From Neopestalotiopsis rosae (taxonomy: Eukaryota > Ascomycota > Sordariomycetes > Amphisphaeriales > Sporocadaceae), in the NCBI GenBank assembly GCA_023078685.1, contig JALGAS010000011.1, positions 62,001-126,000 of the forward strand: a DNA stretch of 64,000 bases, written 5' to 3'. The position numbers were made by a program, and so were the translations under genes. Within the stretch, counting starts at the first letter, position 1. Each line of letters begins with the position of its first letter. Below the pieces are notes generated by a model. It saw only the letters and a list, made by a program, of their open reading frames with translations. It did no database searches and was not told the DNA's origin. Below are positions 34,489 through 47,984 of the stretch, in pieces.

Positions 34489-36360
34489 ATGCCCAAAGCC
34501 ATGTCTGGTGCAGCTGATTACAACCACAGACCACTCAGGTATCCAGATGCTATTCGCCTTTGCAGGGTTTTACCACACTCTGATACTGCGGCGCCTATCC
34601 AAATCTCTCTGTCTTCACACCGTCTTTCTGATTTGAAACTTGATTTCACAGCTCTTTCATACACTTGGGGAGATCCATCTGACAGGTTGCAAATTTCCGT
34701 TGGTGGTCGTGGTGCCTTGTTGCGAGTTCCACCATCGGCAGTTGAGGCATTGACAGTCTTGCGGCTGCGTGGGAAACGGCCGCTCTTCTGGATCGATGCC
34801 ATATGCATCAATCAGAAGGATATGCGAGAGAAGACTGCACAGGTACGCATGATGGGACGCATTTACGCGGCAGCATCTTGTACTACGATCTACCTTGGGT
34901 CACACACCGAGAGTAGTAAAATTGTCTTTCGAGAAGTCGTTGAAGCAATGAAATGCCCTAAATCTAAGGTCCTTTCTGGCAGAGAATTTCCGGATCGAGA
35001 TCCACCAAATGAGTCCGTTGTTCAAGGACTAGAAGACCTCATTCAACGGCCGTGGTTTAACCGAGTGTGGGTGCTTCAGGAAGTACTCTTGGGCCGAAAT
35101 ATCCAGGTCCTATGTGGTAACTCTATGGTGCCAAGGGACATGCTTTTCTCATGCTTCTTGGGCTACCGTGGCCTTGCAGTCATGAAAATGGACATTCCAT
35201 TCGCAATTCGGCCAGATGTATTGAGGGAAGGTGTTCTGTGGCACAAACTTTGGCAATATCTGTATTTGACCAGGGAATCTCTGGCAACCGACCCAAGAGA
35301 TAAGTTGTTTGCTTTGAAAGCGTTTCTTGAGCCGCCAGAGACAGACGAGGCCGTTCCATTCTTGGCCGACTTTGATGACTTGATCGATTACGAGAAGTGT
35401 CTGGAGGTCATTCTTTTGAAAGTGGCCTTAACTCTCCTTCAATTTGTTGGGTTGAGACTGCTGGTTGGAGCTAGGCATGGACACAACCGGCGGCTTCCGT
35501 CATGGGTGCCAGATTGGTCTCAGAACACGGCGCTCAACTGGGCCTTTTTCTGGTTCTCGGGGCATGACGAAGAAGATATAAGAGCGCTAATCCAGTGAGC
35601 TTACCGACCCCGAAACGTATATGAACGGTAATGATATCTGAAAAATACTGAGCAGAAGGCAGAGACAATTTCGAGAAGTATCAGACTCAAGATCCACGTT
35701 TCTTGAGCGTTCGAGGTTGGAGTTATGGCCAAATTCACGAGATGGGAAAAACATATGATTTTGATAATCTCGAAGATGCAGAGCAACAGATGTCTCATGT
35801 CGTCACCATTATAACCGCCGCGTGCAGTAGCGGTTCTACTCAGCCTGAGGCTTCAGAAATTATGGAGGCTGGATTGAGCCGCAACATATTGGACGGTATT
35901 GTGTTCAAATTCTATCCAAACTGGCTTGAAACCATACTAATATGTTGTTTTAGTGTTACACCAAATGGATAAGGAGGAGATCGCGGCACTTCTCACCCGA
36001 AATTTCGAATTAACTGTGTCGGTCGATGAATTCATGCCTGGCAAAAGAAGGTATGCCGAGCACATGAAAGACATGATGAGTGCACTACAGGATTGCCGTC
36101 TCGCTTTTTGTGGTGCACAATGTATCGCTATTGTTCCTCGCTCCGCAGTGGAAGGCGATGTCCTGGTTGTCGTTGAAGGTGCCTCTGCGCCTTGCCTCAT
36201 AAGACCATCCTCGGACGGCACTTGGTCTTTAATCAGCGGTGACTGCTACGCACAATTTATGGACGAATGGACTCCCTTCAATAAAGGTGACTCTTGGGAA
36301 GACACCACATACGATTTGAGAAAGCATTTGGGAGAGCCAGTCGGATTTCGTCTATCTTAG
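34489..36360 (+). CDS. HET-domain protein
   Basis: Exons 34489-35594, 35663-35895 and 35954-36360 (introns 68 and 58 nt) give 1746 nt (581 aa), in phase. Two acceptors are possible for intron 1; only the one ending GGCAG at 35662 keeps frame. The HET domain is complete in exon 1: LDFTALSYTWGDPSD, RLRGKRPLFWIDAICINQKD, TAQVRMMGRIYAAA and WFNRVWVLQEVLLGR. The C-terminal half is the poorly conserved effector-like part seen in many HET proteins (SLISGDCYAQFMDEW matches the usual G-D-x-Y-VHG region). Such genes mediate vegetative incompatibility or related cell death. It directly follows the DMATS gene on the same strand but has no evident metabolic role. Confidence 0.87.
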
Positions 36361-36546
36361 AAATTACCAAGATAAGCTTCCATTCGCAGGCGGGCAAGGG
36401 CTCAGAGTTCGAAGCAGATCACGACCAAGTGTTGTATATCGTATTGAAATGGTCAAATATATATATATGCGGTAGAGAGCGCTCCACTTATTCCCCATTT
36501 TTACACAATCGCCCTTGATGCAGTCTACCATAACTAATACATATAT

Positions 36547-38157
36547 TTAGCATGTATCAACACCCGTGATATTCAGTACGGCAGACCGTTGGAAGTGATC
36601 TGGATCTCTACTTCCATCCAAAGCTTCAACCTGTACAAAGTACGCGGTGGGAATGGTGACATTTGTCTCAAAGCCAGTCTTTGTCACGTTGGCAGCCGCC
36701 ATTGTGAGATCCGTACTTGTATAGCCCGAATATATATTCCAGCCTGTGATCTCGGTGGCGCCGTTCCAGCTCATGAAGATGTCAATATCACCGCTGGCCG
36801 TCCGACACGCAGCAGCCTTGGGAGCGGTGGTTGGGTAGCCCCTCCACTCGGACACAAAGGCGCGGTAGGCGCTGATTCCAGGACCGGTGGCGTAGCCTGC
36901 GGGCCCGAAGCGGTAGCTCCAGAGTAGAGCACCATCGTGCGTGTACTCCTTGATAACGGGCTGCGAGGCGTGACACACGATGACGTTGTCATTGTCCAGG
37001 GCTTGGTAGCTGCCGCCCGATGAAGCCGAGACCAGATCGTTAGGGTCTTTGTATGTCTGCACGGCGTACACGTGGCCAACCTCCTCGTCAATACGCAGGA
37101 GCGCGCCCGAGGATACGTTGTATGGCGGTGTGTAGTTGTTTTGGTTGTTGTGCAGGTGCATCATGAGACCTTCGGCTGTCTGCTCGATGCGTATGTCATG
37201 CTGCCAACGGAATATGGCTTCATCGTCGATGGTGAAGTTGTTCTTTCCCTCGCCCTGCAAGCGTCTTAGTATCGGTATTGGCTGTTATCTCAGACGGTAG
37301 CCTACCTGAACAATCCATATGATATCACCGGTTGATCTGTCAATGTGTATCGCTTGGAAGGTATGGCGACTGGAGACAATAATATTACCGTTCAACTCGG
37401 CGACCGAGTTCAGATGTACGTAATCCCAACCACTGTCTGACGAGTTGCCAAATCCGCTCCGTGCACTGTTAATTGGAGCGTATGAGTCACCTACGGGAAC
37501 GAAGTCTGAGGCTCGCCATACAAAGAGTAGCTCGTTGGTCTTGATGTCGATCTCCACAACTACACCATCCCGAATCCAACCATCCTCTGGCCCCCCAACG
37601 GCGCTAAGATTTGCAGGGATGGGATCGTAGACCAGCCCCAAAAAGGTTCCCCAAGAGGTGATGTAGACCTCGTGTTGGTTGAGCAGCGAGTCATACTTGT
37701 CGTAGAGGTACTCAAATTGCGGATCGTTCAGCGTAATGTTGTAAATGGGCTCATAACTGTCATTCCAAATGGTCGCAGTGCCAAATGAATCCCCGGTGAC
37801 CTCGTCGCTAGTCCCACTCCAAGTCACCAGGACGTTTTCTCCAAAGAGCGTAAACGGGCTCAGATTCTGGATGTCGCCCAACGTGGGATCCGTCTGCCAC
37901 ACGAGCTCTCCATTACGGTCCATGATCAAAGCAGCACTTTCCGCCGCATAATCGCCACCTTGCGAGAACAAGATCAGACCCGGAGCGAGGACGGAGTCCT
38001 CTGTGCGATTGATGGCAGCTTGTGGAGGGTGGAAATTAGGCTCCGTCACGAATGTCTGAGCTGGCCATCTTCCGGGACCTGTCGTTGTCTGCGCCCCGGC
38101 AACCTTGAGAAGGCATGACAGTGCTGCCAACAGAGCTACACCATTGTGTACTGCCAT
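36547..38157 (-). CDS. Secreted arylsulfotransferase-like (ASST) protein
   Basis: Exons 38157-37306 and 37254-36547 (51-nt intron) give 1560 nt (519 aa). The start at 38157 (MAVHNGVALLAALSCLLKVAGAQ) gives a good secretion signal; an ATG ten codons upstream would bury it. The body is a beta-propeller-like repeat protein of the fungal arylsulfotransferase (ASST) family: GLILFSQGGDYAAES, LVTWSG, DYVHLNSVAELNGNIIVSSRHT and IIWIVQ are characteristic, with HNNQNNY and SSGALLRID later. The C-terminus carries a fibronectin-like segment (WNGATEITGWNIYSG). There are many N-x-S/T sites, fitting an extracellular glycoprotein. Bacterial ASSTs transfer sulfate between phenols, but activity of the fungal family is mostly unproven, so function is by family name only. 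Confidence 0.82.
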
Positions 38158-38640
38158 GACGCTAGTCTTGACTGTGATGTCTCGCACAAATAGTTGCTAA
38201 TTGGTAAGAAAGCCAGGTGCGTCCAGCATGCAAATTGATCAATCATGATTGATGATGAACTGGATGGCCCCAAGCACGCAATTTGAGGGTATTCACCTGC
38301 CGGATCGGTGGAGGGACGTTTACCCCGGTTCGGCACAGATTGCAGTGATGTTCGGGACCACTTGGCCCACCGACATGCAGATTCCACAAGCCGGATGCGA
38401 CATTCTCCAACATTCGGAGCAACAAAAACGGCAGAATCACAATACCCGGGGTCTTTGGACTATGATCACCGCACGTGCCAGCTTCAGCACAATCAATGTT
38501 ATATATTCACACACCTGCTGAACAGCCAATATTCATACATGGTTTGTCCAATCCATCGTTTTCTGGTGATTGTGATATGTTCTAGTAAAATTGAACGGTT
38601 GATGATCAGAAATTTCTTGACCATGCTGAACAAACTCGTC
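38158..38640. other. Intergenic region
   Basis: This holds the promoter of the arylsulfotransferase-like gene and the 3' flank of the GH3 gene. No feature was recognised. Confidence 0.4.
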
Positions 38641-41083
38641 TTATAAGACCACCAGTTGTGAAGACCTTGGCAGATCTCGAGAGCTGAAACCAACCTGGAT
38701 CTGGAACTGGCCAGACGGAATACGCCACGCCTGTTCAACGGTATTCCAATAGCTGAGATCCCTTCGGGTCAACTGGAAGGTAACAATCTTTGCCTCGCTC
38801 ACGCCCAGCTGTGCCTTGTCAAACCCGCGAAGAACGCGCACGGTGGTACCGGCGGGAGTTTCGTCGGTGGGCATTGACACGTTGAGTTGCACCACCGAGG
38901 CACCTTCCCTGCCGCCAGTATTTGCAACTTGGATTGTCGCGTTGAATAGCGGCGTATACAACTCAGCGAGCGGGTCGGACTGATTGGCGGCTGGCAGTGG
39001 ATCAAGAGTCTCAGATACCAACGATGTGATGGACAGATCTGAAATCAGCTCGAAAGTAGTGTAACTCAGTCCGAAGCCGAACTCGTACAAAGGTTCAATT
39101 TGCAGTGCATCGAAATGTCGGTAATCAATCAATAGCCCTTCAGTGAAATTTGACTCCCATGCGCCCGAGTATGTGACCTCGTCACTACTGAGATTCCCAA
39201 TGGGAATGTCATAATCGGCATCATTGACCGGAATCGTGTATGGCAATCGACCAGACGGATTGACGTCACCCCAAAGGATGTCGGCAATAGAATTGCCAGT
39301 TTCCTCCCCAGGAAGGTGAGCAGCAATGATGGCACGGACATTTGTATGGTTCGCCCAGGGCATGGAGTTGACGCCGGCGGAGTGGGTGACGACCACGGTG
39401 TTATTGCACTTGTCGGCAACCTGGTTGACAACTGCGGTCGAGTTCCAATCGGCCTCAAAGGATACACGATCAAATCCCTCGGCGGCAAATGTCTTGAGAA
39501 AGACAATGCACACATCAGGGACGGGGTATATGCTGTGAAAATCACCTGCTGCAAGGCGCTCATTGTTCTCTCGCGGGCGCGCGCTTTGATCGCCTCCAAT
39601 GGTGTGACTACGTAGGTATGTCGGACGCTGCTGGAGCCTCCACCGATGTCAAGAGTACCGTACTCGAATCCGACATTTGTTGCCGGGGGATCTTGATACA
39701 CGAGACCGTCGGTCAGATCTTCTGCATCGTTGCCGAACACTCCAATGTTGGAGGGAGATGACAGAGGTAGAGTACCATTGACGTTCTTGAGTAAAACGAC
39801 ACCAGCAGCTCCGATTTGACGGATCAGCGCAGCGTGATCACCTCTCACATCGCGGGCTGGAGGGTTGGTGACGAGAGAGCCGAGATTCTGCTGGTATTGG
39901 GATGCAATGACAGAAAGAGTGGAGGGATCGAGGATGGGATAGTCGCTGCTGTCTTGACCCAACAGATAGTACTGGGTCATGATACGTCGGACCATCTCGT
40001 CGAGTCTGTCGCTCGATACGGTTCCATTCTCCACAGCCGCTGCGACACGATCGCCGAACCAAGATACACCTTGTCCGGGGACCGTTGTTCCGGGCATTTC
40101 CATGTCCAAACCAGCATTGATAGAGTCTTCTGTGGAGTGCGTAGCGTACCAATCAGACACTGTATAGCCCTGGAAACCCAACTCGTCCCTGAGTATACCA
40201 GTCAAGAGCTTCGAGTTCTCGCATGTATATGTCTGGTTGAAGCGGTTGTAACTGCACATAACCGCAGCTGGTTTGGCCTTGACCGCGTCCACAAATGGCC
40301 ACAGATACAGTTCGTGGAGGGTTCGGTCATCTATGTTTGACGAGACAGCATCAATGTTGGTGCCATCAGGCAGGGTCAAATTTGTCCGTTGTGTTTCTTG
40401 TTCATTTCCGACGTAATGCTTGGCCACAGATTGAAAACCTTGGCTCTGAAAACCTCGGATGCTGTGATCCATTGCGACGCCAGTAAGATATGGATCTGCC
40501 GAAAATCCCTCCCAGCTACGCCCACCCAGGGGATGACGTCCAAGAGGGCCAGCCACTGGGCTATGATTCAAGGTAGGAGTCAGTTTCTGCAGCCATGGTA
40601 GTGCAATCATTCGATGGAACAACTTACCCGAGAACGACGTGCATGCCCTTGGCACGAAACTCCTGGCCGATTGCAGCAGCGCGTTGATACATGAGGTCGC
40701 GATCCCAAGTTGCTGCAGTCGTAAGTCCGGCCGGAAACACGCTGGTCAAATCGGCGCGATTTACGCCAGAGGAGCCGTCTGAGAAGCAGATGCCGCTAAA
40801 GTTGAGTCGTGCAATGGCTCCAATACTTCCTATGCAGCCAAGTCCGGTCAATGGATTTGCACCAGTCACAACAGCCGTCTTCTCAGCCAATGTGAGTTGT
40901 GCGAGGAAATCATTGGCCTTTCCTGCTGCAATATCCCAGTCTATGGTGATGAGAAAATCATCATGTTAATCTTCATGTTAATCTTCCATGTTATATGAGT
41001 GACAGTTAAGACTAACCATTTGGAACGGATGCAGCATTGGCAAGGCCAACGCAGGCGACTGATAATAGTGTCAAAGGTCGCAT
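38641..41083 (-). pseudogene. GH3 beta-glucosidase, secreted, with a frameshift
   Basis: Exons 41083-41017, 40940-40628 and 40560-38641. Exon 1 encodes a signal peptide (MRPLTLLSVACVGLANAAS). The GH3 fold is almost complete: KGMHVVLGPVAGPLGRHPLG after splicing, KHYVGNEQETQR, and the nucleophile segment GYTVSDWYATHS with its Asp. The C-terminal half has GLSYTTFEL and a fibronectin-III-like end. However, exon 3 changes frame at about 39567-39580: the first frame ends its homology at EAIKARARE and the second resumes at NNERLAAGDFHSIYPVPDVC. Compared with the usual family spacing, around eight or nine residues are missing, which suggests a small deletion of a length not divisible by three. It may be a pseudogene, a sequencing error, or a species-specific intron I cannot see. 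If functional, it would release glucose from beta-glucosides outside the cell. Confidence 0.78.
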
Positions 41084-41900
41084 TTCAAAAATGATCGTGT
41101 ATGGAAATAACGATGCGATGAGTCTCTACTGCAAGTATAGAAATTGAGGAAAACGAAGACATGACGTTGAACCGTTTATAAGTACTTGTCAGACTACGAG
41201 TAAAGGGGGCTATGAATCTCTGCTTGACGTTGCAGTCAGAATCAAATTATGAATACGATATCAGCCAACCGGAATACAGCAATGACTTGTCGAGGTTCGG
41301 AAAACACTTTCTTCATGCTATGCTTTCCAAGTAAATGAAGATCTGAGGCAGCATTTCCCGATTGCGCCCCTAGTCCCCGCACCCTCGTATTTGTCGTATT
41401 ACATAATACAAGATTGCGCCTATATGAGATTTAAGCTTGGTTGTCTTTTTGTGGTCCTTGCCGCAGTGGCCCCGAAGTTATAGTACCGGCAAATGAACTA
41501 GACTCGACGGCTCCGTCTCTCTATCCGCTGGTTTGCACTGCCCAGACTAAGATTAGTTCTTCAATGCCACTCGCAAGCCTTTATCCTGATAAACTCGATG
41601 ACTTGAAGTATTTACGCGTATTTCACGTGTCTATGAACAGCGCGGTCTCCGGCATTCATGGCTGCCTGCTAGGAAGCGTGTTGTGCTCAAATTCATGCAT
41701 TCTCAATATCGCGTAAAAAGCACGGCCAGATGGCGGACAGGGGCTGATGCCTCGCTGCAAAGACCCGATCTATCCGTTTCTCAGTGCGCATCAATTTCGT
41801 ACAAAATGGTCCCTGTTCTAAGTGACATCTTCGAATTCGGTAACCCTCTTAGATCCCATACTCGGTTCAATCTTCCTCAAGCACTAGCTGTACCGGATCC
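41084..41900. other. Divergent intergenic region between the GH3 gene and the oxidoreductase
   Basis: About 800 bp between two signal-peptide genes transcribed apart. A few short open frames exist but none is credible. It presumably holds both promoters. Confidence 0.4.
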
Positions 41901-43254
41901 ATGTTAATCAAGCCATTCCTTTCACTTGGCCTCGGCATCGCCGCCGCGGCCAACTGCGTTGCATCGAATGTTGCGATAGCAACCCGCCTCGACCAGCTTC
42001 CGACTCTGAGCGCAGGTGCTAGTTGTGCTTGCGCAAGATTGAGTGCTACCTTTGGCACCTCTGTCTTGAACAGCAATTCAACCAATTATACTGTTGAAGC
42101 CGAAGACTTCTACGATATTCGCGCTGTTCTTGCTCCTCGATGCATCTTCCTTCCCAATGATGCCGCTCAGGTGGCCTCGGGCATGGCCATCATTGCTTCA
42201 TGCGGTGCACAGTTTGCCATTCGAGGTGGAGGGCATATGAATGTACGTGTGACATTGGTTCATATGTTAAACAATCATTGACAACTACCTCTTACTAGTT
42301 CCCCGGTGCCAATGATATCGACGGCGGCGTACTACTCGCCCTCAATAACCTCAAAGAAATTCACGTCAGCGCTGATAATAAGATGGTCGAGGTCGGGCCA
42401 GGCAATCAGTGGGTCGACGTTTACGCAGCTCTCGATGCCTACGATCTGTATTGCATCGGAGGGCGCATGAAGACCATTGGAGTACCCGGTCTGAGCCTGA
42501 TTGGTGGCTTCCACTACTTGACCAACAAGTACGGCTTTGCCATGGACAACGTTGTGAGCTACGACGTGGTTCTGGGTAACGGTAGCCAGGTAGTTGCCAA
42601 TGCTACGTCCAATCCCGATCTCTTTTGGGCGCTGAAGGGCGGTGCCAATAACTTTGGTGTCGTTACCAAGTTTGTGCTCAACACACTGCCAATTCCCCAG
42701 ATCAGCACCACCTTGAAAGTGTTCAATGAAACGTATGTTCGCGACTTCATTGATGCGACCGTCGACTTGACCAAGAACCAAGACCCCAGCATTGGTGCAG
42801 GATCCATCATCACGATATCGTACAACACCACGACCAAGACTGTCACGGCGGTTCTGCGCGATGTTCAGGAAGGCACCGAGTCGCCGCCCTCTAGCTTCCG
42901 AAAGTTCTCTGAGATCCCGTCAGCATTGACTCAAAACTCTGTGCAGAGACCTTTGGAGTTCCACGACCAACTGGACTCGCCATTCCAAATGTTTCGGTAT
43001 GTTTTGTCTTTTTCTTGTCATTTTCGCCTCGCGATATGATATGAATCCTAGCAATCAGCTACGCTAACGTCTTGGCACGAGTATTCAATTTGGCCACAAG
43101 ACAATGAAGCCAGACGCAGACCAGATCTATCGCATATATCAGGCATGGCGAGCTGCTGTCGAAGACATCAGCGACATTAAGGGTCTGATCCCAACTCTGG
43201 TCTTAAACACCATGGCAGCTAGTGCCATAAGCGTGGCAAAGAACAACGGCATCG

Positions 43255-43259
43255 GAAAT
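43255..43259. repeat. Target-site duplication GAAAT, left copy
   Basis: GAAAT directly precedes the 5' LTR and is repeated at 51776-51780 after the 3' LTR. The oxidoreductase reading frame is continuous if one copy is removed. Confidence 0.9.
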
Positions 43260-43415
43260 TATTACATAACGTAATATGACCCACCGCAGATCACCTGCTT
43301 GGGTATATTAAATAGCTCTTCAGCGCTTCTCTTTTATAGCTCTATAGGATCAACTCAATCTACTTTCGTTGCGTTTACGATCACTTATTCCCCTTCGTTA
43401 TCGGCTCAAATAAAA
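43260..43415 (+). repeat. 5' LTR of the outer Copia element
   Basis: 156 bp, starting TATTACATAACG (TG probably mutated to TA) and ending AATAAAA. Compared with the 3' copy I count about 12 differences, all transitions and mostly G/A. Confidence 0.92.
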
Positions 43416-43428
43416 GTTATAAGCCCGG
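43416..43428 (+). other. Primer-binding-site-like sequence
   Basis: GTTATAAGCCCGG follows the 5' LTR directly. It resembles the GTTATGAGCCC-type tRNA-primed site of fungal Copia elements after a G-to-A change. Confidence 0.5.
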
Positions 43429-44948
43429 TTCGTGCTTAATTGCGCGGACTAACCATTTCTCACCTAGCCGATCTTTTTACCTACTATCTCACTAATCACC
43501 ATCTCCTTCTAATCACTTCAACCACACAATAACTATTCACATCATAAAATCCACCATTCCCAAAGCTGCATTATTTACTATAATAAAGCTTACCGATAAG
43601 GCCTTATAGCTAAAATAATATAATTAATTTAAGGCATTTATTATTATTTACCGAATCTAGCGTTATTATAACCTAAATACGTTAAACGCTCATTTAAAAA
43701 CCCCTTAGCTAATTTAGCCCACCGAAAATAACGATATTAAAACTCAGCTTTAAAATAAAAATATCGTAATTATTACCGCTAATATCGAAAAACGCAAAAA
43801 AATCAACGAACCCAAGCTCAAAATCAAGCTTAAAATAAAATCTATAAAAATCGCAACCTACTAAAAACTATAAACCTAAATATAACGCACCGTAAATAGC
43901 AGCTAATATAATATTTACCTTATTAAAATATTAAACGACCCCTCGATCCAAAAGCTCGTCGCACGCCTACGAAAGCGGCTCGCGCCAATACAAGCGAATA
44001 CGCTAAAAAACGTTAAAAAGGCTTATCGGAGCGTTTTATAGCGCGCATAATTAGGCAATACTAACCCATAAATCTAAGCAAAAAAATAATATAAGGCTTA
44101 CGTTAACGCGAAAATCTATAAAATATCTAATATAAAAAGCACGCTCGCGGTACTAAATTTTCTAAGCGCAATTTAGCAAAAATATAACCCGGAATAAAGC
44201 CGCGCAAAACGACTAAAAATTCTTCACCTCCAAAAGCGGGAACAACCTCACGACGATCTTGCGTCCTATAATACCTAATTCAACACAATCACTCAAAATA
44301 AAGCCACTAAAGCGATTAATCGCGGCGAAGCGGTCCACGCAACTCTAAATAAGCGAAAACCCACCGATAATATAAAAAATAATAATCGTAAAAAAAATCG
44401 CGCAAAAAACACACATAAATACCCTTATAAGCTACCTAAAAACTTTCCCCACAAATAGCACCTAATAAATTATACTAAACTCTAATATACGCTTTTTAAA
44501 ACTATTTATCCCCAGCTTAAGCGCAAGCTTACTAAAAAAAAATATAATGCTATTAGGGCGCGCGCAAAAAAACCTTAATTTGCTACACTAATAAAAAAAC
44601 TAATTAAAAAAAAAACTAAAACTTTAATACCCATATTAATAACCGTCAAAAGGGTGCTTCCAACACTTTCCCAAACAACCTAGCCTGCGTAATAATCGAC
44701 CTAACGCTATTTAACTCAATTAAGGACGCTAAACTCGATCCTAAGCTTCCTCTTATAATTATATTAACTCCTTATAATACCACGCATCGCCTGCGCGAAA
44801 ACATAATATTTAACACTTATAAATCGCTATACTTAATAAATAACCCTACCTTACTCACACCTAATTCTTATAAAAAAACCTCTCCGAAAAACGAAATCTA
44901 AGCCGGCATTACGTCGTTCCCGATCTCAAATAAAAGCACTAAAATAAT

Positions 44949-45420
44949 TGTTCTAAGGTTTGATTAGGTAATTATATACCTTAGGCATAGGGAAGCGTTT
45001 AACTATAAGATTCGTAGAATCGTCTGGTATAGGCTGGAAAACGTGGTTATATTAAAGCTTAAGGAGAGAAAGAAAGTAAACTAATTACAAGTAGAATAAC
45101 TCCCTTTTATACCTATAAAATCAACCAATAAGAACATTCTGGAATATATTATTAATTAAGTTGATTTATAATCAAGTTAATTAATAATACGGTTGATTTA
45201 TAATCAAGGAAAGTAGTGCAATACTATAAAAGGTATTTGGGTGGGGCTACCCTATAGTATTGCTACCGCAATGGCCACCACTTAGTGGGGCTTTACCGAA
45301 CGTTAAAGATATCGTTAATAACCGATATCTTTACAGCCTTTATAGCTATTATAACGATTTATATATCGTTATAATGCTAATTTTATGCACTATCCGATGC
45401 TGTATAACATCCGTGCAACA
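44949..45420 (-). mobile_element. Solo LTR A of a second Copia-like family, nested
   Basis: 472 bp running TGTTCTAAGG to CAACA on the plus strand; in its own sense it starts TGTTGCACGG and ends AGAACA. It is flanked by ATAAT at 44944-44948 and 45421-45425, proving a separate insertion into the older element. It lies between the gag and protease relics. Its sequence is far less mutated than its surroundings. Confidence 0.92.
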
Positions 45421-47979
45421 ATAATTAAAAAAATCTTCTTAAATACGGATAAAAAATTCACCCACGACCTTATACTTCAAAATATAGCTATAATTAAAAA
45501 TTTTTATATAAACATTATTTCAAAAACACTATTATTTAACAAAACTAAAGCTTAATTCTGCGGAAAAAACTACTCGCTTCGCTATAAAAAAATCAATTCA
45601 AGCGTAATATTACGCCAATTAAAACGCCGACATAAATTACTTTTCTTTAAATATAAAACACTCTCTTCCTATCCGATCGTCTCTACAACAATACCCCAAA
45701 GCTTAACTAATATAATTAAGCTTCCTAAAAATATTAAAAAAAGCCCTCCCTTAAATTAAAAGCCTTTAATAGCCTTTATTAAAACTAAAAAAAGGACCGA
45801 TTACCTATAACATCTCCGATTAAGGCATTTAAACTCTAAAGCTCTTAAAATATTTATAAATAATAATAAAAATATACGCATTAAAGGCACCCCTCGTCGA
45901 AAATATAAACACTACAATATAGCACACGCAAAACAAATCATTTTAAAACGCACGTCCGAAAAAAAATCGCCGCGCCCTTTTTATCGCTATTCGTAAAATC
46001 ACTTTAACTTCCCACGCAGCTTTAATAAAGCAAAATAAGCCTTAATAATTAAAAAAAAATATAATAAAAAACTCTTTATATATCTTTAAAAGCAAAAATC
46101 AAATATTAAAACGCTTAAATACTTATAACGTTTTAAAAACTAGGTAAAGCGTAAATACCTATTTAATATCTATTATTAGCGCCGAAATCAGGACTCTAGC
46201 ACGTTCTCGGGATTTTCAAAAATAGCGTTCCAATAATAAATAAATAATAACGGGATAATAATAAAAGCTACACCATTTTATACCCACGAACCTAACGGCG
46301 GAGCTAAGCGTATTAATTAATAACTTATTATAATAATAATTAAAATATTTAATAAAGCAAACCTACCGAACTTACTATAAAAAAAAGCTATTAAAGCGGC
46401 TACGTAGCTATATAATATAAGCCTAATTTACCGAAATAACCTACGCTCCCCGAACGAAACGCTCGCGGCATAATTTCGCTTTTAATTCCGTTAATACACT
46501 CCCGAAATCGCCACTATACTACACTAAAATCTACGTCCCAGCTAGGATAATATCTACGCTTATAATTATAAAGCGTATCTTATAACTAAAAAACGCGAAA
46601 CAAAAAAATCGAAACGAGCTTATAAAATCCAACCCCGTATTTATATCGGTTATCTTATAAGCTACCAAATATCTAATATTTATAAAATCTAAATCCTATA
46701 ATTAAATAAGGTTATAATTACGCGTAACGTAATCTTCGACGAAAAGCTCTTTTATTAAAGCAAAAATAAAAAAGACGCTCTCTCGATCAAAAAAGCACGG
46801 GATTTATCAATCAATATAAATAAAATAATAAAACTTAACCATAATATCCTCCACGAAATTAGCGCGCTATAAAACCTAAAAAATAATCTTTAAAAATTAA
46901 CTTCCTCGCTCGATACTTCCTCGGGAAATAGCCGCCCGGAAAGCGAAATATCGGGGGGTAAAGCTACGATAAAAATAAATAAAGCACCGCCCGCAAAACC
47001 ACGGGCGAAAATACCGCAAAGCCTATTTTCGCCGCGTTAAACGCTAATTTCCCCAAAGCGGGTTAAAATTAACGCTTAAGGCGAAAGCGAAAATGCACCT
47101 CCTTTATTTACGCAGCAACTCGAATAAAAAGGAAAATTCGCTAATAATAAAAATAAGGCTACAATTCAGGATAATATTACTATTATCCCTCCCGAAAAAT
47201 CTTTCAAACCAATCTCTAAAAATCAAAATAAATAATAAAATAACGCGCTCGAAAAACAATCACCTTCCTCGTTAAAGGCCGCCGCTATAGCCCAAAAGCC
47301 CACGGCTCAAAAAGCTCAAAAACACTTAACTCAAAACATTAAACGCAATATTAACGATCCTCGGCCACAGCAACTAATTATACGCGCAAATAAATAAATA
47401 AAGGAATAAGCCCCCGAATTTCAAAAAGCTCATATCACTTTCACTAGATAAACCAATATACTAATAAATATATAAAAAAACTTTCTATAAACTTTTCTAC
47501 CTAATCAATAAAATACGCCTATAACGAGCCCCCACAAGCATAAAACTCTATACCATATAATCGCAGCGGCGATTCATAAAATTAAAGCAAACCGCCTAAC
47601 CGCAAAACCCACGGATTTACGCATATACAGGGATAATCTCACCAAAGCACCAAACCACTAAAAAAATCTAATTAATTATCCCAATAGCGAGCGTTTCAAA
47701 AAAAGCGCTTAAAAAGAAATCGATACTTTAATCGCCAAAAAAATATAAAAAATCATCGATAAAAAGGATGCCAAATTTAAACCACTTCCTCTAAAATAGG
47801 TATTTGCTTACAAATTCAACTTTAATAAATTTATAAATCAATACAAAGCGCGCATTTATATGCGTAGCGATCTTCAAAAAAAAAATCGATCGCTTCCACT
47901 TATACCGCAACACTTACAACCAAATCAATCAGGGTAATATTTTCAATAACAACCGCTTTTAACTTAAAAATAAAGCAAT

Positions 47980-47984
47980 TCGAT
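47980..47984. repeat. Target-site duplication TCGAT, left copy
   Basis: TCGAT lies before the TRIM-like element and again at 48552-48556 behind it. Confidence 0.85.

Noticed and set aside
39129..40655. A continuous 508-codon frame as one protein
   Set aside because: After KARARE the frame loses all GH3 similarity while the neighbouring frame carries it, so the last 130 codons are out of frame.
47093..47275. 60-codon frame inside the transposon
   Set aside because: Chance open frame in heavily mutated, A-rich sequence.
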